Of a stretch of 64,000 nucleotides of DNA, positions 26,793-34,783 are shown one piece after another. Source of the DNA: Akkermansia muciniphila. GTDB taxonomy: Bacteria; Verrucomicrobiota; Verrucomicrobiia; Limisphaerales; UBA9464. Below the pieces are notes generated by a model. It was not told the origin of the DNA and ran no database searches. It worked only from the letters and a program-made list of their open reading frames with translations. Made by a program: the position numbers and the translations under genes. The DNA is taken from NCBI GenBank assembly GCA_945861565.1, contig CAMAUY010000009.1, positions 17,438 through 81,437 on the forward strand, given 5' to 3'. The stretch's first letter is position 1, and each line of letters starts with the position of its first letter.

Positions 26793-28270
26793 CGCGCATC
26801 CCAAGCGACGACCGTCTTGGCGACGTTCTGGCCGCAGAGGACGACCATCGGCATGCCGCCGCCCGGGTTGACCGAGCCGCCGACGAAAAACAGATTCGGA
26901 TAAAGCGTGCTTTGCTTCGGCGCTTTGAACGCGAGGTTTTTCCAGCGGTCGCTCACGACGCCGTAGATCGAGCCCCGGTTGGAGTTGTATTGCGCGCGGA
27001 TGTCGAGCGGTGTCCAGACGTGTTCGAAGACGACATGCTTGCGCAAATCTTTCAGGCCCATCCGTTCCAGCTTGTCCAGGATGCGCTCCTTGAGCTTGAA
27101 ATAGTCTTCGCGCGTCAGTGGATGCTCGTCGTCAATGTGGGGGATGTGCGGCAGGATTTTCAGGCAATCGCAGCCCGCGGGCGCAACGGTTGGATCGGTC
27201 TTCGAAGCGGCCACCAGATAAATCGTCGGATCGTCGGGCAACTCGTATCGTTCGAAGACCTTGGCGAAATGTTCCTTTTGATGTTCGCTAAAAAAGAAAT
27301 TGTGATGCGCGAGTTGCGGATACTGGCAATCGAGGCCGAGCTCCACCACGAGGCCGGAACAGGTGGGTTCGAGTTTCTTTTCCAACGAAGCGATGAAGGC
27401 TTTATCCTCGCGCAGCAGTTTTTCGTAGGCCGGGATGACCTCCATGTTCGACACAATGATGTCCGCCGAGTGGAAGGTTCCATTCGCCACGAGTCCGGTG
27501 ACGCGTGAGCCCTCGCGGCGCACTTCGCTGACTTCGGCGTTGAGATGGACCTTGATGCCGAGTTCGTCCATCAGGCGGCGCAGGCCTATGGCGATGTTGT
27601 AGAGCCCGCCGTCCACATACCATAGATCGTAGCGGAACTGGATCGTCGGCATGGCATTCATGAACGCCGGTGCGCGATACGCCGACGAGCCGACGTATTT
27701 GATGAAGAAGTCAAAGATGTCGCGGAAGTAGCGCGTCTTCAGATGTGACGCCACGCCTTGGTGCATGGTGCGAAAGAGATCGAACTGGAAAAACTTGAAC
27801 AGGCCGTAGTGTCTGGCGAAACCCTGCCAATTGTCCAAGCCCTGCTCGAAGTAACCGTCGTTCGTGAGATCGTAAAGATCGGCCGAGTACTTGAGGAAGC
27901 GCTCGATGTTCGCGGGTGGCTCGCCGACTTTGCGTGCTTCGGCAGCCATCTTCTCGGGTTCGGGATACAAATCCAGCGTGACGCCGTCCTCGAAAAAATT
28001 CCGCCAATGCGGCCGCAGCGCCCGGATCGCGAAGTAATCACTCATCCTCTTCCCGCTGCGCTCGAACAGGCGCTCGAAAATGTGCGGCAGCGTGAGAATG
28101 GACGGGCCGAGGTCGAAAGTGTAGCCGCGCTCCTTGAGCACGTTGAGCTTGCCGCCAATTTGGGCGTTCTTCTCGAACACCTCGACGTCGTAACCCGACT
28201 GCTTTAGCGAAATCGCGGCGGACAGTCCGCCGAGTCCCGCGCCGATGACGATGACTTTCTTGTTACTCAT
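26789..28270 (-). CDS. crtN: CrtN-like diapophytoene/squalene desaturase
   Basis: 493 aa. The N-terminal FAD fold is KVIVIGAGLGGLSAAISLKQ and ends in EKNAQIGGKLNV. The C-terminal carotenoid-dehydrogenase signature is NLFFVGGSVNPGGGMPMVVL. The whole protein matches the CrtI/CrtN family. In C30 pathways this enzyme inserts double bonds into diapophytoene or squalene to give diaponeurosporene-type chromophores. The companion genes crtP, crtQ, crtO and aldH favour the C30 route over C40. It overlaps the TPR gene upstream (8 bp) and crtQ downstream (4 bp), so the four genes are coupled. The start ATG at 28270 directly precedes the FAD motif. Confidence 0.9.
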   Translation of the reverse strand: MSNKKVIVIGAGLGGLSAAISLKQSGYDVEVFEKNAQIGGKLNVLKERGYTFDLGPSILTLPHIFERLFERSGKRMSDYFAIRALRPHWRNFFEDGVTLDLYPEPEKMAAEARKVGEPPANIERFLKYSADLYDLTNDGYFEQGLDNWQGFARHYGLFKFFQFDLFRTMHQGVASHLKTRYFRDIFDFFIKYVGSSAYRAPAFMNAMPTIQFRYDLWYVDGGLYNIAIGLRRLMDELGIKVHLNAEVSEVRREGSRVTGLVANGTFHSADIIVSNMEVIPAYEKLLREDKAFIASLEKKLEPTCSGLVVELGLDCQYPQLAHHNFFFSEHQKEHFAKVFERYELPDDPTIYLVAASKTDPTVAPAGCDCLKILPHIPHIDDEHPLTREDYFKLKERILDKLERMGLKDLRKHVVFEHVWTPLDIRAQYNSNRGSIYGVVSDRWKNLAFKAPKQSTLYPNLFFVGGSVNPGGGMPMVVLCGQNVAKTVVAWDAR

Positions 28271-29054
28271 TCTTACCTCGCTTGTTTTCAGAAGACCGTT
28301 TCAGACCCTCTCTTGCAATATGATCCGCCAGATGCATCACCAACGCTTTGCGAAAATAATCCACCGCTTCCTTCCGGTGCCCCAGCAGTTCGTAAGTGCG
28401 ACCGAGGAACGTCAGACAACTATCGTATCCCCAGCGCGGTTCGAGGGGGGGGGCAGATATTTTCGCCTCCGCGGCAAATAGCCTTTCGGCTTGCAGCAAT
28501 GTTTGTAACGCCGTCTGCCACTCGGTGGGCTTGCTGGCGGTGTGAAACTGGCACATCCCCAGGAGATACTGGACGCGTGGATTGGTTGCCCCGTGCTTCA
28601 ACGCCAGTTCCTGGTGCTGGGCCACGCGCGGTCCGAACCTCAATCCCCGGAGCAGGCTGCCATTGATTTTCATGCCGTAAAGCGTGCCGAGCAGTGCGTG
28701 GCTCTCGGCGTGGTGCTCGTCGAGTTTTACGGCCAGCGTGAGCGCTTCCACCGCGGCGTCGAGCGCCGCCTTGGCGGCAGCTTCGTTCGTCCGATGGGCA
28801 GGAGCGTTCGCCGACTGCAACATGCGATGAAACTGCGCCGAGCCGAGCCAGTAGAAATTGGTGACGTTCGTGGGCGCCTGGGTGGTCGCACGCCGGAAGA
28901 GTTCCGCGGCCGCGCCGAAGCGTGAGCCGTCCCACGCCTGGTAAGCGGCGGTGAACTCCGTGATGCCCGCGGTACTCAAGTCGTTTGAGGCCGCACTGGC
29001 TTGGATGGACACGGTGACCAAGAGTCCAATCAAGAAGGAATTGACGCAAAGCAT
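28263..29054 (-). CDS. Secreted TPR-like protein of the carotenoid operon
   Basis: 263 aa. MLCVNSFLIGLLVTVSIQASA is a signal peptide. The rest is helical with TPR-like units (AAAELFRRATTQAPTNVTNF, AALDAAVEALTLAVKLDEHH, HRKEAVDYFRKALVMHLADH). It is the first gene of the minus-strand carotenoid operon and starts only 26 bp from the divergent aldH start. A role as scaffold or partner in membrane pigment assembly is possible but unproven. A nine-G run at about 28446-28454 could be prone to sequencing or replication slippage, though the frame is intact here. Confidence 0.75.
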   Translation of the reverse strand: MLCVNSFLIGLLVTVSIQASAASNDLSTAGITEFTAAYQAWDGSRFGAAAELFRRATTQAPTNVTNFYWLGSAQFHRMLQSANAPAHRTNEAAAKAALDAAVEALTLAVKLDEHHAESHALLGTLYGMKINGSLLRGLRFGPRVAQHQELALKHGATNPRVQYLLGMCQFHTASKPTEWQTALQTLLQAERLFAAEAKISAPPLEPRWGYDSCLTFLGRTYELLGHRKEAVDYFRKALVMHLADHIAREGLKRSSENKRGKNE

Positions 29055-29080
29055 TGCTCCCTCAGTTACTACCCGATACG

Positions 29081-30484
29081 ATGGTGTCGCCCAAGCCGAT
29101 TATGGATTTTGCCGCTGCCAACCAACGTCAGCGCGCCTTTTTTCAAAGCGGCGCGACCCGGTCCGTGACGTTCCGCCGCGCGCAGCTTGAGCGGCTGGCG
29201 GGCGCGTTGGGGCGGCACGAAGCGGCCTTGCTCTCCGCGCTGCAGGCCGACCTGGGCAAATCTCTGAGCCAAGGCTACGCGTCCGAGTTCGGCTTGGTGC
29301 AGATGGAAATCCGGCACGCCCTCCGCAATCTTCGTCGCTGGGCCGCGCCTAAGCGTTGCCGCACGCCTTGGTTTGTCGCGCCGGCACGCGGATGGGTGCA
29401 GTCCGAGCCATTCGGTATCGTGCTCATCCTCGGCCCCTGGAACTACCCCGTGCAACTGCTCGTCAGTCCGCTCGTCAGCGCCATCGCGGCGGGCAACTGT
29501 GCCGTGCTGAAACCTTCCGAACTCGCGCCGCGCACGGCCAAGGCCATCACCGAACTGATCCATGATTGCTTCGATGAGCCGTATGTGACGATCGTGAACG
29601 GAGGCGCGGACGTGGCGGAAGCGCTGCTGCGCGAGCGGTTCGACAAAATCTTTTTCACTGGCAGCACGCGGGTCGGGCGACTCGTGATGGCGGCGGCGGC
29701 GAAGCACCTGACGCCGGTGACGCTCGAACTCGGGGGCAAGTGTCCGGCCATCGTGTGCGCGGACGCAACCGTCGCGCTGGCCGCGCGGCGCATTGCGTGG
29801 GGAAAATTCATGAATGCCGGGCAGACCTGCGTCGCGCCTGATTTCGTTCTGGTGGCACGCGAGGCACGCGATCCTTTCGTGACGGCAATGAAAAAGGCGT
29901 TGCAGGAATTCTACGGTGACGATCCAGCCCAGTGCAACGATTACGGGCGCATCGTCAATCCGGTACACTTTGAACGGCTCGTGCATTATTTGAGTGAGGG
30001 GAAGGCCATCCACGGTGGCTGGCATGACGCCAAGAATTTGTTCATCGCGCCAACGATTCTGGCCGCCGTGTCCCCGGACGCAGCGGTGATGCAGGAGGAA
30101 ATTTTCGGGCCAATTTTGCCCGTGCTGGAATTTGATACCCTGGACGAAGCGCTTGCCTTGCTCCGCGATCGGCCCACGCCGCTGGCGTTGTATGTGTTTA
30201 CTCGCGACCGCGCCACGGAAGGCCGCGTGCTGGCGAATGTGCGGTCTGGCGGTGCGTGCGTGAACGATGTTGTGTCGCACATGATTGGCGCGGAACTGCC
30301 CTTCGGCGGGTTGGGCGCGAGCGGGATGGGTTCGTATCATGGCCGTGCCGGTTTCGAGGCGTTCTCGCATCCACGCGCGGTGTTGCGGCGGGCGACTTGG
30401 CTCGATACTTCATTCCGTTATCCGCCAGAACGGCTTTCACTTGGCGGTTTGAAACGGGCGATGAAACTGCTTTTGGGCGACTAA
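29081..30484 (+). CDS. aldH: Aldehyde dehydrogenase (AldH-like, carotenoid context)
   Basis: 467 aa from the ATG at 29081; a TTG at 29054 would overlap the divergent gene's start. The class-3-like ALDH fold is clear: GIVLILGPWNYPVQLLVSPL, FFTGSTRVGRLVM, the general-base motif LELGGKCPAIV and the catalytic Cys in FMNAGQTCVAPDF. In staphyloxanthin synthesis AldH oxidises 4,4'-diaponeurosporenal to the carboxylate. Placement next to crtP, and divergent to the crtN operon, supports the same step here. Housekeeping aldehyde oxidation cannot be excluded from sequence alone. crtP follows 37 bp downstream. Confidence 0.88.
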   Translation: MVSPKPIMDFAAANQRQRAFFQSGATRSVTFRRAQLERLAGALGRHEAALLSALQADLGKSLSQGYASEFGLVQMEIRHALRNLRRWAAPKRCRTPWFVAPARGWVQSEPFGIVLILGPWNYPVQLLVSPLVSAIAAGNCAVLKPSELAPRTAKAITELIHDCFDEPYVTIVNGGADVAEALLRERFDKIFFTGSTRVGRLVMAAAAKHLTPVTLELGGKCPAIVCADATVALAARRIAWGKFMNAGQTCVAPDFVLVAREARDPFVTAMKKALQEFYGDDPAQCNDYGRIVNPVHFERLVHYLSEGKAIHGGWHDAKNLFIAPTILAAVSPDAAVMQEEIFGPILPVLEFDTLDEALALLRDRPTPLALYVFTRDRATEGRVLANVRSGGACVNDVVSHMIGAELPFGGLGASGMGSYHGRAGFEAFSHPRAVLRRATWLDTSFRYPPERLSLGGLKRAMKLLLGD

Positions 30485-30521
30485 ACTTGCCTCCATCGCC
30501 GATTTTGTTTAACGATCAAGC

Positions 30522-32009
30522 ATGCCGCGTCGCGTCATCATCATCGGAGCTGGCCCGGGCGGACTCGCTTCGGCCATGTTGCTCGCGAAGGCCGGAACCG
30601 ATGTCACCATTTTAGAAAAGCAGCCGCGCGTGGGTGGGCGCACTTCACTTATCGAAGGCGATGGCTATCGCTTCGACCTTGGTCCGACATTTTTTCTCTA
30701 TCCACAAATCTTGCAGGAGATTTTTCAGGAAGTCGGACGCGACCTTTACGCGGAAGTGCCGATGACGAAGCTCGACCCGCAATACCGCATCACCTTCGGC
30801 GCGGGCGGGGAGTTGAACGCCACGCCAGACCTCGAACGCATGGTGACGGAGATCGCGAAGCTGTCGCCCTCTGACGCGCAGGGCTTCCGCCGATTCATGG
30901 ATTACAACCGCGTGAAGCTGGAGAAGGTTGCGCCGTGCCTGCAAATGCCTTTTCTGGGCTGGAAGAGCTTGATCAGCCTGCGCCTGCTGATGGTGTTGCC
31001 GTTTCTCAAGCCGTGGAAGTCGCTGCACGATGAGTTGGCGGGTTATTTCAAAGACCCACGGCTGCAGCTCGCGTTCACGTTCCAGTCGAAGTATTTGGGA
31101 ATGTCGCCATTCCAGTGTCCGAGTCTGTTTTCCATCCTGTCATTTCTCGAATACGAACACGGGATCTGGCACCCGACGGGCGGGTGCAATTCCATCTCGA
31201 TCAACATGGCCCGCGTGGCGCAGGAACTCGGCGTGAAGATCCAGCTCAACACCGCCGTGGAGGAAATCCTGTTTCAAGGCGGCCGCGCCGTGGGCGTGCG
31301 CACGGCGCAGGGCGAACAGCTTGCCGATGCGATTGTGCTGAACGCCGATTTTGCCAGCGCCATCACGAAGCTGGTGCCCAACAATCTGCGACGCCGCTGG
31401 AGCGACGCGAAGGTGGCGAAGAAAGATTTTTCTTGCTCCACGTTTATGCTGTATCTCGGGGTGGAGGGAAAATTCGATCACCTGGCGCATCACAACATTT
31501 ATGTCGCGAAGGATTATCGCCGCAACCTCGACGAAATCGAGCGGCAGCACGTTCTGTCGGAAGACCCGTCGTTCTATGTCGCCAACCCGGTGCGCACCGA
31601 CCCCACGATGTCGCCGCCGGGGCATAGTGCATTGTATGTTCTGCTGCCTGTAACGCATCAGCATCCGAATGTGGACTGGAATAAAGAGCGCGGTCGTTAT
31701 CGTGCGTTAGCCTTGCGTCAGCTTGAAAAGCTGGGCATCACCGACATCGAAAAGCGCATCCGCTTCGAGCGCGTGGTGACGCCGGCGGATTGGGAGAGCA
31801 AGGTGGACGTGTATCGCGGCGCGACCTTCAACCTCGCGCATAGTTTCACGCAAATGCTGCACCTGCGCCCGCAAAATCGCTTCGAGGAATTCGACGGGAT
31901 GTATTTGGTGGGCGGCGGCACGCATCCGGGGAGCGGGCTGCCCGTGATTTTCGAGTCCGCACGGATCAGTTCGAAACTGCTGTTGGAGGATTTTGGAATG
32001 GCGGTGTGA
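30522..32009 (+). CDS. crtP: CrtP-like carotenoid oxidase/desaturase family protein
   Basis: 495 aa. FAD-binding start RVIIIGAGPGGLASAMLLAK, second motif EKQPRVGGRTSL and C-terminal MYLVGGGTHPGSGLPVIFES place it in the CrtI/CrtN/CrtP superfamily. It differs clearly from the CrtN-like paralogue at 26789-28270. CrtP oxidises the terminal methyl of diaponeurosporene to an aldehyde, the substrate of AldH encoded just upstream. Which paralogue desaturates and which oxidises is inferred from neighbours. The gene ends the plus-strand pair; the DUF928 gene is convergent 52 bp away. Confidence 0.85.
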   Translation: MPRRVIIIGAGPGGLASAMLLAKAGTDVTILEKQPRVGGRTSLIEGDGYRFDLGPTFFLYPQILQEIFQEVGRDLYAEVPMTKLDPQYRITFGAGGELNATPDLERMVTEIAKLSPSDAQGFRRFMDYNRVKLEKVAPCLQMPFLGWKSLISLRLLMVLPFLKPWKSLHDELAGYFKDPRLQLAFTFQSKYLGMSPFQCPSLFSILSFLEYEHGIWHPTGGCNSISINMARVAQELGVKIQLNTAVEEILFQGGRAVGVRTAQGEQLADAIVLNADFASAITKLVPNNLRRRWSDAKVAKKDFSCSTFMLYLGVEGKFDHLAHHNIYVAKDYRRNLDEIERQHVLSEDPSFYVANPVRTDPTMSPPGHSALYVLLPVTHQHPNVDWNKERGRYRALALRQLEKLGITDIEKRIRFERVVTPADWESKVDVYRGATFNLAHSFTQMLHLRPQNRFEEFDGMYLVGGGTHPGSGLPVIFESARISSKLLLEDFGMAV

Positions 32010-32061
32010 ATCTCAGCCAGATCGTCACGGCCCAACCAGAATTTCGCAGGAGGATAGCTGA

Positions 32062-32805
32062 TTATTTGTTGATCTGCTTACTCTCGTAGTCCGCGCCGGC
32101 TTTTAACCCCACCTGTCGGAGCAAATCAGCCCGGGTTTCCCGCAGGGCCTTGTTCGCGGGGTTAGAGTCGATCTGATCCGAGAGCACCGACAGAGCATCA
32201 TACCAAATCCCCGCTTCGGCATACACAGTGGCGAGGGACGCTGGAGTGGCTTGGGCTATTTTTTCCTTTAATTCAACGGAAGGTTCGACGCGCTTGATGA
32301 CGCCGCTGGCCACCAGATCGGTGGATCGATTTTCAGGATCGGTGATTAAAGCTACGACCCACTGGTACTCCACGCCGGGCGAAAGCTTCACGCCGCTCTC
32401 CGCCAGTTTGATGCGCTGGACCCCGGCATTCGACGAACGCGCGACCGTGACTTGAACAATCGGCTTGACCTTGTTTTCCTGGAGCAATGTCAGCTCGAAC
32501 TTTGCATCGGCAGGTTTTGACTGGAACCAGAACAGCGACGGTTGTTCCCGAGTCGTCACGCCGATGTCGTCCGGAGCCAGCACGTCGAGCGTGATCTCCG
32601 CATCACCGGTTCCACGCGAGCCTCCCGTAACGCGGACCGCAGGCGCCCCGGTGGTCGGTGGGCGAAACTTAATCCCCGCGGAAGGGCCGGCGGCCCCTGG
32701 TTGATTTTTATCCGCGCCGAAAGCCGCGCCCCCTGCCGAACCCGACAAGAGCAGCACGCCCACTATCCAAAGCAATTTACGTTGCAGGGAGATTTTAGTC
32801 TTCAT
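32062..32805 (-). CDS. DUF928 domain protein
   Basis: 247 aa. Signal peptide MKTKISLQRKLLWIVGVLLL ending near AFGA. The body has the DUF928 pattern: PSLFWFQSKPADAKFELTLL, KLSPGVEYQWVVALITDPEN and ATVYAEAGIWYDALSVLSDQ. The protein is periplasmic or exported, and its biochemical role is unknown. In cyanobacterial genomes DUF928 genes often accompany CHAT, CHASE2-cyclase and filamentous-haemagglutinin genes, as here. It is the third gene of the CHAT operon, with a gap of 15 bp. Confidence 0.85.
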   Translation of the reverse strand: MKTKISLQRKLLWIVGVLLLSGSAGGAAFGADKNQPGAAGPSAGIKFRPPTTGAPAVRVTGGSRGTGDAEITLDVLAPDDIGVTTREQPSLFWFQSKPADAKFELTLLQENKVKPIVQVTVARSSNAGVQRIKLAESGVKLSPGVEYQWVVALITDPENRSTDLVASGVIKRVEPSVELKEKIAQATPASLATVYAEAGIWYDALSVLSDQIDSNPANKALRETRADLLRQVGLKAGADYESKQINK

Positions 32806-32820
32806 ATCGGTTCTTCGGGG

Positions 32821-34779
32821 TCAGCTAATTCCTGTAATGACGTTATAGACACTAACCGGCTCCTTCTTGTTTTTCAACATCATTGTGCCGACTTTGCGGG
32901 TTAGAAACTCGCCACCTAAGAGCAGGAAGGTGGCTTCGCTGATCAAAATACGGCAACGGCTGCCGGCACCGGTCAAGGGCGGACCCACGGATTCCATGCT
33001 GAAGCTTTCCAGTCGGGCGGCCGTGTTGACGGAATCGCCAATGACGGTGTACTCCTGACGATCGGTGCTACCCAGGCTGCCCGCGACCAGCGGGCCGGTG
33101 TGTATGCCAACCCGCATGCCGGATACCGGTAAGCCTCGCTCCTTCCACTGGGCGTTGAGTTCGTCGATTTGGATTCGCATCGCCAGAGCGCAGCGGACGG
33201 CATTGCGGGCATCCCGCATGATCTCATCCTGAGTCGTTCGCGCCAGGGGGACGCCAAACACCGCCATGATGGCGTCACCGATGTACTTCTCGACCACGCC
33301 CTGGTGAGCCATGACGGATGTGGCCATCGCTTCCATGTATTCGTTGAGCCATTCCATCACAAGCGCCGGCTCCATTTTCTCCGAGGTCGTGGAGAATCCC
33401 TCCAGGTCGGTGAACAACACCGTCGCGGTCAGTTTCTGCGAGCGGGGGCGCTGACCGGCGAGAAATTCATCTCGTTGCGCCCAAAGCGCCTCGGCGATGT
33501 CCGGCGAGACCTGTCTGGAAAACAATTGCATGAGTTGTCCGCGCTGTTTCTTTTCCTGGAACGAGACGTAGGAGGTCACAAGGACAGCGGCTGGCACATA
33601 CGCAACCGCTGGGGCGGCCAACGGGATCCACCAACCATTCGAGAAGGCTAGCCATGAGATTCCGCCCATAATCGCCAGGCAGGCCATGCTCTCGGGAGCA
33701 AACCGCCACGGAGAACGCACTTGATAACCGATGGAACCTCCCAGCAGACACCACAGGAGTACCCAGCCATCCTCCACCCAATCATTCCAGAATCGAACAG
33801 GTTTTTCGCCGTCCAGCGCCTGGCGCAGCAATTGATTGATTGTCGATGCCTGCACTTCGATGCCTCGTTGATTGCGACGAATGGGTGTGACGCGTTCGTC
33901 GGAGACACTCGGGGTGTTGATACCCACCAGGATGATTTTGTCGCGCAGACTTCCCGCGGGGATGCGGCCGGAAAGGGCGTCGTTGACCGAATAGCGGGTG
34001 AATTGATCAGAACATTTGAAGTCGAGGAGCATCTGCCATCCACCCCTGTCAGCCCCGACATAGGCGCCGTCATTGGCTTGGAAAGCCCGGAGTTGCGCCT
34101 TACCCAAACGTAATAGTGTCGGATCCGCGGGGTCCGATTCCGGCTGAATTCCCTTACCCTCCAAAAAGAGCATGGCCAGGCGGAACGGCAGTGAATAGAA
34201 GCTTTCCCCCGAACTTGAATCACCAAACAGCAGGCTGCGGCGCACCTTGGGGACCGTACGGTCCACCTCAACATCCACAGGGAAGTTGTCGTTGAATGCG
34301 ATCCGTTCGGGGTTTGACTTCAATACCGCTGGCGGTGCGATTCCCCCCAGGGTGAAGATCGCAATGATGTTCGAGTGCGATAACAGCACCTCGTTCAGCT
34401 GGTCGAGACCCAGCCCATTCTTGGGAACCGGGATGTCCCGCCAGATATCCAGCCCGATGACGGATGGGTGGTCGGATTCGAGCATGCGCAGCAACTCAGC
34501 CAGCTTGCCGTCATAAATCGGATAATCGAGCAGGGGACTGTGGATGTCTGCCTCGGTCATCTCGATCAGCACGATCGGGTCGCTCGTCAGAGCCTTCGGT
34601 TGGTGCCGAACAAAAAAATCATAGGCCTGAAATTCCGGGGACTGAAGCAAACCGGTGTGGCGCAGGGTAAAAGTGCAGATAAAAACGAAGAACACAATCA
34701 GCAGGCTCACTCCGATAGGGGGGAGCTTGACGTTAAACAACCCCCTCTTGGCGGATGGGGAGCGAACGCCTGCGCTCAT
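32821..34779 (-). CDS. CHASE2-domain membrane adenylate cyclase
   Basis: 652 aa. An N-terminal TM (about 17-36) leads into an extracytoplasmic CHASE2 sensor (about 45-330; IVLIEMTEADIHSPLLDYPI, DKIILVGINTPSVSDERVTP). Three TM helices follow (about 350-410) and then a class III cyclase (about 455-640). The metal-binding Asp residues are in VLFTDLEGFS and KYIGDAIMAVFG. Lys in VEKYIGD and Thr in EYTVIGDSVN are the residues that select ATP over GTP, so the product should be cAMP. NTAARLE supplies the transition-state Asn and Arg. It starts 4 bp after the CHAT gene. The signal perceived by CHASE2 is unknown. Confidence 0.93.
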   Translation of the reverse strand: MSAGVRSPSAKRGLFNVKLPPIGVSLLIVFFVFICTFTLRHTGLLQSPEFQAYDFFVRHQPKALTSDPIVLIEMTEADIHSPLLDYPIYDGKLAELLRMLESDHPSVIGLDIWRDIPVPKNGLGLDQLNEVLLSHSNIIAIFTLGGIAPPAVLKSNPERIAFNDNFPVDVEVDRTVPKVRRSLLFGDSSSGESFYSLPFRLAMLFLEGKGIQPESDPADPTLLRLGKAQLRAFQANDGAYVGADRGGWQMLLDFKCSDQFTRYSVNDALSGRIPAGSLRDKIILVGINTPSVSDERVTPIRRNQRGIEVQASTINQLLRQALDGEKPVRFWNDWVEDGWVLLWCLLGGSIGYQVRSPWRFAPESMACLAIMGGISWLAFSNGWWIPLAAPAVAYVPAAVLVTSYVSFQEKKQRGQLMQLFSRQVSPDIAEALWAQRDEFLAGQRPRSQKLTATVLFTDLEGFSTTSEKMEPALVMEWLNEYMEAMATSVMAHQGVVEKYIGDAIMAVFGVPLARTTQDEIMRDARNAVRCALAMRIQIDELNAQWKERGLPVSGMRVGIHTGPLVAGSLGSTDRQEYTVIGDSVNTAARLESFSMESVGPPLTGAGSRCRILISEATFLLLGGEFLTRKVGTMMLKNKKEPVSVYNVITGIS

Positions 34780-34783
34780 ACCC

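Noticed and set aside
29069..30370. 433-codon minus-strand frame over aldH
   Set aside because: Antisense shadow of a complete ALDH with catalytic Cys and Glu motifs.
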